A stretch of 64,000 nt of DNA from CALOFP01 sp942492635 (GCA_942492635.1 CALOFP010000003.1:992001-1056000); one strand, 5' to 3'; shown: positions 36,360 through 45,154, numbered from the stretch's first letter. Notes: generated from the sequence alone by a model not told the origin. Program-made: numbers and translations.

Positions 36360-36387
36360 TTGACAACATCCGTATTTATAGTATGAT
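36360..36387 (+). promoter_or_regulatory. Sigma70-type promoter upstream of GNAT gene
   Basis: TTGACA (36360-36365) and TATGAT (36382-36387) with a 16-bp spacer. It would start a ~150-base leader containing a terminator-like hairpin. Confidence 0.7.
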
Positions 36388-36395
36388 TTTTTTCA

Positions 36396-36457
36396 GCAGT
36401 CTTTGATCCCGTATTCTTCGCTTACGCGTTGTGGGACACAGACTGCTTTCTTTTTTT
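36396..36457 (+). terminator. Leader hairpin with U-run, possible attenuator
   Basis: GCAGTCT (36396-36402) pairs with AGACTGC (36440-36446); GATCCCG and GTGGGAC extend the pairing with mismatches. A TTTCTTTTTTT tract follows directly. It lies between a good promoter and the GNAT start codon, so it could be a conditional terminator. Confidence 0.55.
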
Positions 36458-36540
36458 CGCAGCATATTTTGATATTGGCGCGGATGATTCACAAATGCTA
36501 ACTGGAATATTTTTATTAAGAAGAAAGGAGTGGAACCAAC

Positions 36541-36960
36541 GTGGAAATTGATTTTAAGTTTTCGCCATCTAAAGAGGATGTTTCAACAATTTATGATGGG
36601 CTTTTGGAATTCAACAAACCGCACTTTCCCGATCTTGAAGAGAATAGTTTCGGTCTCTTTGTCAGGGATCAAAAGACTAATATCCTTGGCGGTCTTACGG
36701 GGAAATTTTTGTTCACAACCTGCCATATAACCTATCTGTGGCTGAGTGAATCGATTCGTGGTAAAGGAATGGGAACAAAGTTAATCAAGCAGATTGAGTC
36801 GGAAGCAAAAATTCTAGGTATCGAAAATATTTTTCTCGATACCTATACATTTCAGGCCCCTGGATTTTATGAGAAAATTGGTTTTAATGACACTGGACGC
36901 TATAAGGATTATCCACTTCCAGGTGTTGATAAAGTATTTTATCAAAAGAGAATTATTTGA
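36541..36960 (+). CDS. GNAT-family N-acetyltransferase
   Basis: 139 residues, GTG start at 36541 with AAGGAG ~13 bases upstream. The acetyl-CoA pyrophosphate loop is ESIRGKGMGTKLI (R/Q-x-x-G-x-G/A form), preceded by strand TYLWLSES and followed by IFLDTYTFQAPGFYEKIGF, the classic GNAT C-terminal half. Transfers an acetyl group from acetyl-CoA to an amine or protein; the acceptor is unknown. Small size and lone position behind an attenuator-like leader are consistent with a cassette resistance or toxin-type gene, but nothing specific shows which. Confidence 0.88.
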   Translation: MEIDFKFSPSKEDVSTIYDGLLEFNKPHFPDLEENSFGLFVRDQKTNILGGLTGKFLFTTCHITYLWLSESIRGKGMGTKLIKQIESEAKILGIENIFLDTYTFQAPGFYEKIGFNDTGRYKDYPLPGVDKVFYQKRII

Positions 36961-37023
36961 AATTGACATTTAGAAGGTGCACCGCGAACCCAACCTGAAA
37001 GAGATAGGTTTCCCAGCTCATGT

Positions 37024-37641
37024 TTAGAAAATATTGAGGTATTTCCAGTTTACATGAATAAAGAATAGAAAAGATGCGACATTGAATACAATTGAGGCAA
37101 TTGTGGTGGAACTTGAGGAAATTCCCAATATGAACTTAGCTGTACTTCGAGCCCCATAGAACGTAATAGAAGTATAAATAAATGTAAACAGATACGGAAA
37201 ATCGCTTATAGAGGTAACATTTTTCCCCACAACAGCATAAAAACCAAAGCTTGAAACAGCTGTCAGCATAAATATCAGTATATTCAAATATTGCAATTTA
37301 GAAACCAGTTTAGCTTTTCTTCGCTCGCCATCACTGAACAGGTTGTATTCTTCATCCAGTTGGCTGCCGGGACGAATATCCTTTTGCTTTAAGATGTGAT
37401 TCAAGTGATCCTGACCTTCAAGAATTTCCTGAAAAGTAGAGTAATCTTTTTCCAGGACAGATACCTTTAGTCTCTTTGGAAAATTTACTAAAAACCCTAT
37501 TGACTCAATTTTTTCGAAATAAAGCTCTATTCCATATGGTTGAAATATTGATTTCAAAAATTCAGTTTCAACTTCCGAAAACGAAGATCTGTAAGTTGCT
37601 ATCTCGGATTTTTTTGCTTCAAACCTCTTTATATATGTCAA
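37024..37641 (-). CDS. Membrane protein of unknown function
   Basis: About 205 residues. The proposed start is TTG 37641 behind AGGAG; the frame is open to a further TTG at 37689. The N-terminal ~120 residues are soluble and charged (EVETEFLKSIFQPYGIELYF), then four hydrophobic helices follow (LNILIFMLTAVSSFGFY, YLFTFIYTSITFYG, a short one, and IVFNVASFLFFIHV). No family recognised. It could be a toxin-like or effector membrane protein, but this is a guess. Confidence 0.6.
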   Translation of the reverse strand: MTYIKRFEAKKSEIATYRSSFSEVETEFLKSIFQPYGIELYFEKIESIGFLVNFPKRLKVSVLEKDYSTFQEILEGQDHLNHILKQKDIRPGSQLDEEYNLFSDGERRKAKLVSKLQYLNILIFMLTAVSSFGFYAVVGKNVTSISDFPYLFTFIYTSITFYGARSTAKFILGISSSSTTIASIVFNVASFLFFIHVNWKYLNIF

Positions 37642-37721
37642 ATTCACTCCTGAACAATTGACTATCTTAAAAACAAAACAATTATACAATCAACCTTTAA
37701 CGAGTCAATACAAAACAAGCA

Positions 37722-37905
37722 GGCATGAGTTCGGGCCGGCATTTCTACAATTGTAGTTGGCCATTAAAAATTTTTCCTTCGGTATTTTTATAAATGCAAC
37801 AACAAGAGAGCGATCTAACGGGCAGCTACAATATTCTTTGGAGGTTGTTTTTTCCAATCGGTGCATTTATACACACCTCTGCAATCGTTCCACGCTTCGG
37901 TGCAA
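37722..37905 (+). repeat. Dispersed ~180-bp repeat, copy
   Basis: Contains GGCCGGCATTTCTACAATTG then GTTGGCCATTAAAAATTTTT, CCTTCGGTATTTTTATAAAT. This core matches 42658-42720 at about nine in ten positions. The right part is diverged. Confidence 0.75.
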
Positions 37906-39843
37906 CTATCTCACACATCGTACGTAGTGCTCTTTGGTGGGTGAATCGGTTGCCATACTTGCACTGTTGAATTCTAAAATCCATTGATTATTTTGAGTGT
38001 CTGGTCGAACAGAGGATGTCCAAAAATAGGCAGAATCATAAGAACCGTATTCGTTTCCTCTGTAATCCCATATCCCCGCTTCCCAGTAGAAACCGTTTTC
38101 TCCCGGTCCATTTTCTCTTTCGCATTCACACTCTGGGTAACTGTAACATGTCAGACAACTGTCAGTGAGTTTACAACGCCCTCCTGTAACAGTCCTAGAG
38201 CACCCTACTATAGTTGTTCTAAATTCTGATATGCTGGGTAGATGCCAATCCGAATAGCCGGCAAAATGTAGGTTTTCACAGAATTTTGAAGCGGTACTCA
38301 AATTAGTTTTTCCAAGAGGTACATTCAACCATACTTGATTTGTAGATTTTAATTTTACAACTCCTTCACCTATCAGATAGTCTCCGTATTCTTCATAAGC
38401 TTCACAACTGTTGTTGGAGTTGCAAAAATTCTCATCGGAACACTTTCCTTCATTTTTTCCGCAAACAACAGTGACACTTTCGGCTCCTTTTTCAAGTGTT
38501 ACTGTTCCACACTCTTTTCCGTTACAAAACTCGGATTCAGTCACACACTTCTGATCACTTGAACAGTAGCGGTTATCTGAACAGGTTCCACAATTTTTTC
38601 CCTCACTGCTTCCACACTCCTTTTCAGCACATGGGTCGTAGCATATTTGATCTTCACCGCATAGCATGCCGTTTGCACATGTTCCGCAACTGACTCCCGG
38701 AATCGTGCTGTTACCGCAATCTTTGACTCCACACGGATCTGTGAGTTCTTTTTCGTCACATTTTGAAACATTACCTGTCCAGCCGTACACGGATTCTCCG
38801 TCATAGTGTACGGTTAACTCTCCTATTAGGCCCTCTTTTTCAGCAGTTATTGTGAATGAGCTCTCTGCTTCAACTGAGGTACATAATCCAATAATATAAT
38901 TGGATTTAGCCGGCAACTCGGCTATATCGGCTATCTTCCCGAACGTTGTTTCAAGTTCGTCTGAAGTTGAACTGAAATAGTGGAAACTATTTGAAGCCAG
39001 CTTCTTGATTTTGCTCTCATCATAGTTTCCTTTTATTCCAACAACATATATTTCAACGTCCTCTCTTTTTGCGATGATAGCATCTAGTTCACTTTTCGTT
39101 CCCGCCTCATCCGTTCCGTCTGCGAGAATAATCATTGAACTGGTAACAACCTCATTTTCAGGTACCATATAATCCAATGTTAAAAGCGAGTCAACATAGG
39201 ATCCATAAAGGTTGCATCCTCCTCTCGCACCGTATGCAATGATTTCATCAATTTTTCTATTTAGAACATTGTGATCATCTGTAAACGACTGGACGAGTCC
39301 ACTTTCCGAAGTTGATCCGAAAGCATACAGTGCAACTTTATGTTTCTTTTTACCTTTCTTCTCTTCAACCATGGACTTGATAAAACTCTTAGCTGCGTCC
39401 CCAACTTTATTTTCAACTCCTGCAGCAAATATAGATGAGCTCATCTCGAGTGTGATAATTGTGTAAAACGAGTTGTCGGATGCAACTAAAAATTCGGGTT
39501 CTCCGCCACCCTCTGAGAAAAGTGTACCGGATTTGTCATTTAGGATCTTTATGTCTGACCTTGAGAGATTTTCAACAGGCATTCCATTATCTTTTTTTAT
39601 GCTGATTACTGTCCTTATTCCAGCTTCTGGAACCATAATTTTTGATTTTTCCACCAGTTTAAGTTCTGTAGCTTCTTGAACTTTTGGTTGCCATTTATCT
39701 TTATCCTTATCTTTATCTTTGTCAGCAACTTGATCCGTCACTTCTTTGCCTATGTCTCTCCCAAATGAATCTTCTTCTTTATTACAGCATAAAAGTATAA
39801 ACAACAGAGATAAAATGGATAATAAGAGAGTAAATTTTTTCAT
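37906..39843 (-). CDS. VWA-domain lipoprotein with C-terminal DUF1566 domain
   Basis: 645 residues. Signal peptide with lipobox LLCC; an acidic linker containing a DKDKDKDKDK run. A von Willebrand A domain spans about 100-300 (TIITLEMSSSI, SMIILADGTDEAG, EIYVVGIKG). The MIDAS first Asp is replaced by Glu (ExSxS), so metal binding may be altered. A spacer of Cys-rich repeats follows (CGTCANGMLCGEDQIC, CGTCSDNRYCSSDQKC). The last ~150 residues are a DUF1566/Lcl-type domain (NQVWLNVPLGKTN, GYSDWHLPSISEFR, YFWTSSVR, HYVRCVR). Probably a surface adhesin or sensor on the outer membrane. GGAG precedes the ATG. Confidence 0.88.
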   Translation of the reverse strand: MKKFTLLLSILSLLFILLCCNKEEDSFGRDIGKEVTDQVADKDKDKDKDKWQPKVQEATELKLVEKSKIMVPEAGIRTVISIKKDNGMPVENLSRSDIKILNDKSGTLFSEGGGEPEFLVASDNSFYTIITLEMSSSIFAAGVENKVGDAAKSFIKSMVEEKKGKKKHKVALYAFGSTSESGLVQSFTDDHNVLNRKIDEIIAYGARGGCNLYGSYVDSLLTLDYMVPENEVVTSSMIILADGTDEAGTKSELDAIIAKREDVEIYVVGIKGNYDESKIKKLASNSFHYFSSTSDELETTFGKIADIAELPAKSNYIIGLCTSVEAESSFTITAEKEGLIGELTVHYDGESVYGWTGNVSKCDEKELTDPCGVKDCGNSTIPGVSCGTCANGMLCGEDQICYDPCAEKECGSSEGKNCGTCSDNRYCSSDQKCVTESEFCNGKECGTVTLEKGAESVTVVCGKNEGKCSDENFCNSNNSCEAYEEYGDYLIGEGVVKLKSTNQVWLNVPLGKTNLSTASKFCENLHFAGYSDWHLPSISEFRTTIVGCSRTVTGGRCKLTDSCLTCYSYPECECERENGPGENGFYWEAGIWDYRGNEYGSYDSAYFWTSSVRPDTQNNQWILEFNSASMATDSPTKEHYVRCVR

Positions 39844-40414
39844 AGAGCACCACTCCTACAAATTTAGTTTCTTTAACAGTTGTATACCCAAAACAACCTA
39901 CTTTATAACAGACCTGGCTGTTTATTTTGAATAGCATTTTACATATATGGCATCACATTTCAATTAATAATATACAATATTTTACATCTAGAATACTCAA
40001 ATAATAATTACCTAAGTCTCAGTATAAAGATAAATTTCATATTTTGAACAACCAAACCTTTCTTACGTCATCTCATTTTGCAAATTCGACATTCTCTCAT
40101 CTATTGTGTCTCATTAGATATTTTTTTAATCAATACAAGCATAAATTTAATCCGGATCTTTTTTGACTTTGAATTGGACGCCATAATTAGTTGCAGAACG
40201 CACTGGTTTTATATGATAGGACAGAAGTAAACATTCCAAGGAAAATCTATCGATTGTTGCTGAAAAAAAAGAAATCCATAAAATCTACTATACAGATGAG
40301 ATAAAGAATTCTGTTAAAGAAGCCTATATCAAAAAACTGGAGAAAAAAGATTGAAGAAAGATATCGACTATATTGTCACTGATGACGGACTTTATATTAA
40401 GTAGAGGGTTGTTG
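39844..40414. other. Intergenic with a small decayed coding fragment
   Basis: About 570 bp. At 40190-40399 short frames that look coding in pieces, for example TEVNIPRKIYRLLLKK and KDIDYIVTDDGLYIK, are broken by frame changes, suggesting a decayed small gene. No family recognised. The rest shows no feature. Confidence 0.35.
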
Positions 40415-41368
40415 ATGAATAAGATGTTTTGTTTGTCGGTAATATTTTTTTTGTTATTCGGATGTAGAGGAGGCTCAGATTCAAACCACAATACCATTCA
40501 GGATTTGGATAAAACAGATGGTTTAGACTCAGATGATATGCAACCAGATGAAGATTATGATTCTGAAAGTTTTGATGATCTCTGCGATGGAATAGCTTTC
40601 AAAAGGGAAGGAAATGAAGTATGTCCTTCACTAACAGCTTTTGATTATCAAAATTGGACAATACAGTCTGGTTGTGATTATCAAGACAACGAAATGAGGA
40701 AAGAGTATAGTTTCATTATTGATAGAATTAAACACATTGATCACGAGGTGTATCATGAAACCATGCTCATTGGACACCCAACCGGTAAATATAATCCGAA
40801 AGCTTCCCGTTGCTCCATTGTTTTTGTAAATTATCCTTCTGAGCTATTTACCGAAGAAAAACTTATCGGTAAAAAGCTTAAAGTTTCAAAACGCTACGGA
40901 TTCTACGGATCACCGGAGGGAGAATATGTCTCAAGGGATTTCACAGTTATAAGAGATGAGGCTGAGGCATTGTTTTCTGTTTATGCCAAAAACGTTACAG
41001 ATACGGCTACTGATAGAACAGGCGATGTAAGTGTATGGCCGTCACCTCTTGTTCCTGAGATAAAATCAAAGCAAGTAGTTCCTGAGAACTGTATGCCCAC
41101 TCACTGTTATATGGATAACAAAAATCCGGAGGATCCCCCCTCCGTACAAATTGGATATGCAGCTCCCGTAGAATTTAATCACAATGGAGAAAAAGTTCTT
41201 GTGAGATCCACTAAGCTAGTTGAGAAAAATGGATTTATATATGTAGTTAAGGGAAGTGCCCTGGTTCATCCCCTTGATACAGATCAAATTTTTCCAAGTG
41301 GTAAAAAGTTTCATTACGATTTTTACATCATAAATAGGAACTCTCTGCAAAAGGCACCACATTTCTGA
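40415..41368 (+). CDS. Lipoprotein with acidic linker, unknown function
   Basis: 317 residues. ATG 40415 is chosen because the signal peptide starts there (NKMFCLSVIFFLLFGC, lipobox LLFGC) with AGAGGG eight bases before; the frame opens earlier at 40373. After the lipid-anchored Cys comes a 40-residue Asp/Glu linker (DGLDSDDMQPDEDYD), then a globular domain with several Cys and many Tyr. No known domain. A group II intron relic begins five bases after the stop. Confidence 0.78.
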   Translation: MNKMFCLSVIFFLLFGCRGGSDSNHNTIQDLDKTDGLDSDDMQPDEDYDSESFDDLCDGIAFKREGNEVCPSLTAFDYQNWTIQSGCDYQDNEMRKEYSFIIDRIKHIDHEVYHETMLIGHPTGKYNPKASRCSIVFVNYPSELFTEEKLIGKKLKVSKRYGFYGSPEGEYVSRDFTVIRDEAEALFSVYAKNVTDTATDRTGDVSVWPSPLVPEIKSKQVVPENCMPTHCYMDNKNPEDPPSVQIGYAAPVEFNHNGEKVLVRSTKLVEKNGFIYVVKGSALVHPLDTDQIFPSGKKFHYDFYIINRNSLQKAPHF

Positions 41369-41372
41369 AAAA

Positions 41373-41546
41373 ATGGCATTTGCTCGCCCCCTCACAAAAC
41401 CGTGCCTGCGGTTTTCCCGCACACGGCTCTTCGCCGCTGCTCACACCGATAGGCAAGATTGGTTCCTGGCACCTTCTTGGTTTCGGCAAAGCATAAAAAC
41501 CAAGGGGATCTCTTTTCCGGTATTCAACGCCCGGATTATAGAACAC
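41373..41546 (-). mobile_element. Group II intron 3'-end relic (domain V region)
   Basis: Minus strand: AGCCGTG-TGCGG-GAAAA-CCGCA-GG-CACGGTT folds as group II intron domain V: AGC triad, apical A-rich loop, two-base bulge, lower stem. Upstream, an open segment (YNPGVEYRKRDPLGFY) resembles the sequence often found before domain V. No reverse transcriptase remains, so only the intron end is left. It lies between the stops of two convergent genes. Confidence 0.75.
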
Positions 41547-42516
41547 CTTTCTGTATGGTAATACTTTTTATCTTTTCAACAGGTTCCGTAATGGTGACAA
41601 ACAAATTTAACCATTTATTCTCAAAGGCCATTTTAAGGTTTATTGCATCTCCTAAACTTTCGTAATGCAATCCGGATTTTTCAGGACACCTTTTGTTATT
41701 TTTTGTTTTAAGATCAATATCAGGATCCTCATAAAATCTAATCGAGAATGAATTAGGCATTGAAAACTTTTTTATGAATTCTTTCCTAAGTAGTTCATTT
41801 TTTTCTTTATTCCATAAAGTATCCTTAAACTCTTTAATTAAAGATTCTGAACTTGAAACATCTCCACCAAAATCCCTGGCTGCAGTCAACAATACTTTAT
41901 GCTTTGATGCACTATCGAAATATGAAATATCTCCCTCAATGCACTTCCATTTACCAATTGATTTCAATCCGTTAAAACTTTCTACATTTCCGAACCTTGC
42001 GTTAAAAACAAACATGGATTTGTTGTTTATTTCAACAACCATTTTTTCAACCAACAGCTCTTTTTTCTTTTTGTCAAACTTGTACATGAGATCGATATTC
42101 AGATTTACATTTTCCGGATATTCATATTTTTTAAGATCCGGGTATATGTTCAGAACATCTGCACTATTGAATTTAATGCCTTTCATAGAAATTGATAAAC
42201 TCGAAAAGACTCCCCCTGATTTAAATGTAGAATTCATCAATTGTATTTCTTCTATTTCTACCGTAACATCTGAATTCTTATTTACACCCTTTATCTGGAG
42301 ATCTGTGAATTTGACGTTACCTTCCCGTACATCCTTTTCAACTCCTTTGTACTCAATTTTATAATTTTGATTGTTCATTGTTATCAAATCTCTAAGATTT
42401 TCTGCTCTCGACATCATCAGATAGCCTTTCATTGCAACAAAGAGAAAAACACACAATATCAAAATCCAATTCAACTTGATTATTTTCCGAACCAATTTAT
42501 TCTCCTTCAATTCCAT
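41536..42516 (-). CDS. Single-pass membrane protein with long extracytoplasmic domain
   Basis: 326 residues from ATG 42516 (MELKENKLVRKIIKLN); the frame is open further upstream to 42648 but that part is unlike coding sequence and includes repeat. One N-terminal transmembrane helix (WILILCVFLFVAM), then a beta-rich domain with VKFTDLQIKGVNKN and SLSISMKGIKFN, similar in style to AsmA/LEA-type periplasmic proteins; this is only a resemblance. The C-terminus runs into the intron relic, so the last residues may not be native. Confidence 0.65.
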   Translation of the reverse strand: MELKENKLVRKIIKLNWILILCVFLFVAMKGYLMMSRAENLRDLITMNNQNYKIEYKGVEKDVREGNVKFTDLQIKGVNKNSDVTVEIEEIQLMNSTFKSGGVFSSLSISMKGIKFNSADVLNIYPDLKKYEYPENVNLNIDLMYKFDKKKKELLVEKMVVEINNKSMFVFNARFGNVESFNGLKSIGKWKCIEGDISYFDSASKHKVLLTAARDFGGDVSSSESLIKEFKDTLWNKEKNELLRKEFIKKFSMPNSFSIRFYEDPDIDLKTKNNKRCPEKSGLHYESLGDAINLKMAFENKWLNLFVTITEPVEKIKSITIQKGVL

Positions 42517-42642
42517 CCGAACTTTTATTCCAAACACCAAAATATGTTGCATGGAGTAGTTAGTCAATAAACTTTCCCAAAAATTCCTTTTAAAAAGCGC
42601 ATTAGAGACAGTTATTCCCTTGAAAGTCAGAAAACACGAATG

Positions 42643-42840
42643 GCGCATGGGTGTCGGTCCGGCATTTTTACAGTTTTAGTTGGCCATTAAAGATTTTTCC
42701 TTCGGTATTCTTATAAATGCACCAAAAAGAGGGCGCCCCGCCGGGTCGCTACAATTTCTCGATTGTGGACTTTATGGACATGGTGGACGGTTTGGACGGT
42801 GTGAAATCGAAGAATTTACTGGTGCCGGGTTGGTTATTAT
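42643..42840 (+). repeat. Dispersed ~180-bp repeat, most complete copy
   Basis: Left part CGCATGGGTGTCGGTCCGGC with GTTGGCCATTAAAGATTTTT; middle GGGCGCCCCGCCGGGTCGCT; right part ATGGACATGGTGGACGGTTT and GGACGGTGTG. The same order of parts is seen at 63721-63900. Confidence 0.8.
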
Positions 42841-42848
42841 TTCCTAAA

Positions 42849-42930
42849 AACACGAAGGGGGTCGGGGCGGCATTTATACACTTTTAGTCACCCATTAAAG
42901 ATTTTTTCTTTTAATATTTTCTCAAATAAA
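42849..42930 (+). repeat. Dispersed repeat, left half only
   Basis: GGGGGTCGGGGCGGCATTTA, CACTTTTAGT, CCCATTAAAGATTTTTTCTT, ending near TCAAATAAAATGC. It lacks the right half. Confidence 0.75.
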
Positions 42931-42977
42931 ATGCTGAGACGGTGCCCTCTTAAAGCCAGCTTGAATTAATTCTTCCT

Positions 42978-43643
42978 TTAATTTTTAATAGGTCCAAATA
43001 CCTCAGCTTTTAAAAGGATATCCCAAACTTTCTTCATCGCTAAGCCTGTTTCTTGGTTCACAAATAGCGAAGATCTGCTCCCATGAGGTGAACCTAAAAA
43101 ATAGGGCCGCATTGTTTCCCAGGTCTCACCTCTTTCTGACCATTCCCAACATGGTATTTCTTTCTGAAGCATAAGCGGCAATGCAACTGATGTGGGAATC
43201 ATTTTGTATTTACCTATACTATGAGACCACTCACACCAAACAATTATAGGATTGGCTTTAGGATCATATAATTGGACATTAAGCCTCTCCGCATAAATTT
43301 TCGCTGCAGGATTATATTGCAATGAACCAACTGAATTAAGAACCTCCTTGCCATTACCATAAGGGCACGTTATAAATGCATTAGCAAAATAAATAGTGTG
43401 ATCTAAACCTTCATAGCCACACTCTTTATTTGGAATAGTTTGTGGATAACAGGCATTTTGAATATTAGTAACCAGAGGATGCCAAGAGGGATAGGCATCG
43501 ACAACAGGTCCATATTCATCCACTATCTCGAGGATCTTTTTTTCAGCTTGTTTTCTCTCTTCTTGTTTAATAGTCCTTGGTAATAAATAGTTTTTTGCCG
43601 ATTCCAATTTGGATGCTGCAGACTCATTTGCTCTAAACGCCAT
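42978..43643 (-). CDS. Soluble protein of unknown function
   Basis: 221 residues, ATG 43643 with GGGAGGG six bases upstream. No signal peptide or membrane segment. Notable are many aromatic residues and conserved-looking short motifs (YPSWHPLVTN, HTIYFANAFITCPYG, VWCEWSHSIGKY). No family recognised. It stands between two dispersed repeats as a single-gene block. Confidence 0.65.
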   Translation of the reverse strand: MAFRANESAASKLESAKNYLLPRTIKQEERKQAEKKILEIVDEYGPVVDAYPSWHPLVTNIQNACYPQTIPNKECGYEGLDHTIYFANAFITCPYGNGKEVLNSVGSLQYNPAAKIYAERLNVQLYDPKANPIIVWCEWSHSIGKYKMIPTSVALPLMLQKEIPCWEWSERGETWETMRPYFLGSPHGSRSSLFVNQETGLAMKKVWDILLKAEVFGPIKN

Positions 43644-43749
43644 TTAACCCTCCCTTATATTAAAAATTCCGACTCACTATACCGCAGCCATGCGCATAGG
43701 TCAAGTTTCTTGCGCACGTTAATGCATTTTCGTGCTTTTTTTACCAAAA

Positions 43750-43985
43750 ATCCAAGGGGGGGGGCGGGGCGGCAAACACGCACAGGGGTCGAGGCGGCAG
43801 ATAAACATTTTTATTGTTCGGTTCAGATGCTTGCTCTACTCGACGATATACACTTTTAGTTATCCATTAATGGATTTTATGGACGTATTGGACATTCTGT
43901 ACGGTGTGGATTCGGGAGATCTTTCGGTTTTATCAGGGAAACGCCCCTACTCGATTCAAGACGTTGCATGCAACGTCTATACACA
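43750..43985 (+). repeat. Dispersed repeat interrupted by the 71-bp repeat, plus palindrome
   Basis: A left-half repeat (GGGGGGGGGCGGGGCGGCA, then TATACACTTTTAGTTATCCA) is split at 43774-43844 by the 71-bp repeat identical to 35607-35677. The right half (TATGGACGTATTGGAC) follows, and then the palindrome AGACGTTGCATGCAACGTCT (43959-43978). No gene here. Confidence 0.85.
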
Positions 43986-44075
43986 ATTTTATGAAATGTG
44001 AAAATTCCATTTCGGCTACCAATCTAACTTGAAATAATTTATCGTAGCCAATTTAGCCGATCAATCGATTACAAT

Positions 44076-44216
44076 TTAACAGGTCTTGGTCTCGCGGAGG
44101 CCAAAGAGCTTGTCGAATCAGCACCGGTAGCAATTAAGCTCAATCAGACAAAAGAGATTGCCGATGAAATGAAACTTCAGCTTGAAAAGGCTGGTGCCGA
44201 GGTTTCACTCAAGGCA
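44076..44216 (+). pseudogene. rplL: Fragment of ribosomal protein L7/L12 gene
   Basis: In frame, 47 codons read LTGLGLAEAKELVESAP, then AIKLNQTKEIADEMK and LEKAGAEVSLKA, the C-terminal domain of L7/L12 (TGLGLKEAKxLVxxAP, KEExExxKxxLExAGAxVxLK). The N-terminal domain and hinge are absent and there is no start codon or stop of its own. GC-rich core-like codon use contrasts with the AT-rich surroundings. The true rplL must be elsewhere. Confidence 0.88.
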
Positions 44217-44221
44217 CAGGA

Positions 44222-45154
44222 TCAATCCCCCCTTAATCTATTGAATTTTTTCAATATTACCAGATAATTCAAATTTATGATCCCTATCCAATTTCTTTTT
44301 TGAATATTCCATTCATCTTCATACTGCCCCCATTCCCAATTTACCTTAATCTCACCTTCTGTTTCCATCTTGTTTATAACATAATCAAGACTTTTATTAA
44401 TCAGGTTCATGCTTATTCCAAAATACTCTTTTGATTCCTTTTCTATAAATCTTAAAGGGTTTGGCGTATATTGGTCCCATTCTTTTGGATCTGTACTTAT
44501 GAGTCCCTCAATTGCTCTTGTTATAGGCTCCTTCATTCTCTTTTTAAATTCTTCCGGCACCCTATTATACATTCTTATATAACAGTAGATCTCATGTTCT
44601 GATGTGAACTGTTTTTTCTCTTCTAATCTTCGGACTGCTTCCGCTACCAATTTTTTTGCATCAATTTTCACAGTATATTCTCTGTATTTATATAGATACC
44701 CTGCCAGTTCCGCTGTAGGATTTCCCCAGCTAGCGTCTATACAATTTCTCCCTGTTTCCTCATCTATATTCCACCAGGGTGCATGCGGAAAATCATTTAG
44801 ACTTTTGCCGGCAGAATACCATCTTTTTTCCTCATAATTATATTCTTTTTCCAGGTACTCAACCGCTCTTTTAATCATCTCCCTTCCCTTTATGGTTTCA
44901 TCAATTTTTTCTAGATATTTAAGTCCAATACTAGTTGCCATTGGTGACGAACTGGGAAAAATGAAATCCGGTTCTATCCCATTGCCGAAACCTCCATCAT
45001 CATTCTGAAAAAGAATCAGCTCCTTTATATAATCATGTTTATCTGTATTGCCGAATTCCAGCTTTAAAGCCTCCGCATCAAGTTTTCTTCCTTCATTTAG
45101 GATTCGTTCTTTAACTTTCTGCAATGTTTCGTTATTTAACTCTCTGTAATCCAT
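44222..45154 (-). CDS. Alpha/alpha-toroid (prenyltransferase/terpenoid-cyclase-like fold) protein
   Basis: 310 residues, ATG 45154 behind GGAGGAG. Helical throughout, with FQNDDGGFGNGIEPDF near residue 50, the QxxDGGFG motif of terpenoid-cyclase/prenyltransferase alpha-alpha toroid repeats, and further repeat-like segments (ASWGNPTAELAGYLYKY). Proteins of this size and pattern are common hypothetical proteins; whether it is an enzyme is unknown, since the DxDD catalytic motif of cyclases is not evident. Cytoplasmic. It ends against the rplL fragment. Confidence 0.7.
   Translation of the reverse strand: MDYRELNNETLQKVKERILNEGRKLDAEALKLEFGNTDKHDYIKELILFQNDDGGFGNGIEPDFIFPSSSPMATSIGLKYLEKIDETIKGREMIKRAVEYLEKEYNYEEKRWYSAGKSLNDFPHAPWWNIDEETGRNCIDASWGNPTAELAGYLYKYREYTVKIDAKKLVAEAVRRLEEKKQFTSEHEIYCYIRMYNRVPEEFKKRMKEPITRAIEGLISTDPKEWDQYTPNPLRFIEKESKEYFGISMNLINKSLDYVINKMETEGEIKVNWEWGQYEDEWNIQKRNWIGIINLNYLVILKKFNRLRGD

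Noticed and set aside
41328..41546. A 72-codon minus-strand frame
   Set aside because: It is the translation of the group II intron relic and not a separate gene.
43732..44001. An 89-codon plus-strand frame
   Set aside because: It consists entirely of the dispersed and 71-bp repeats.
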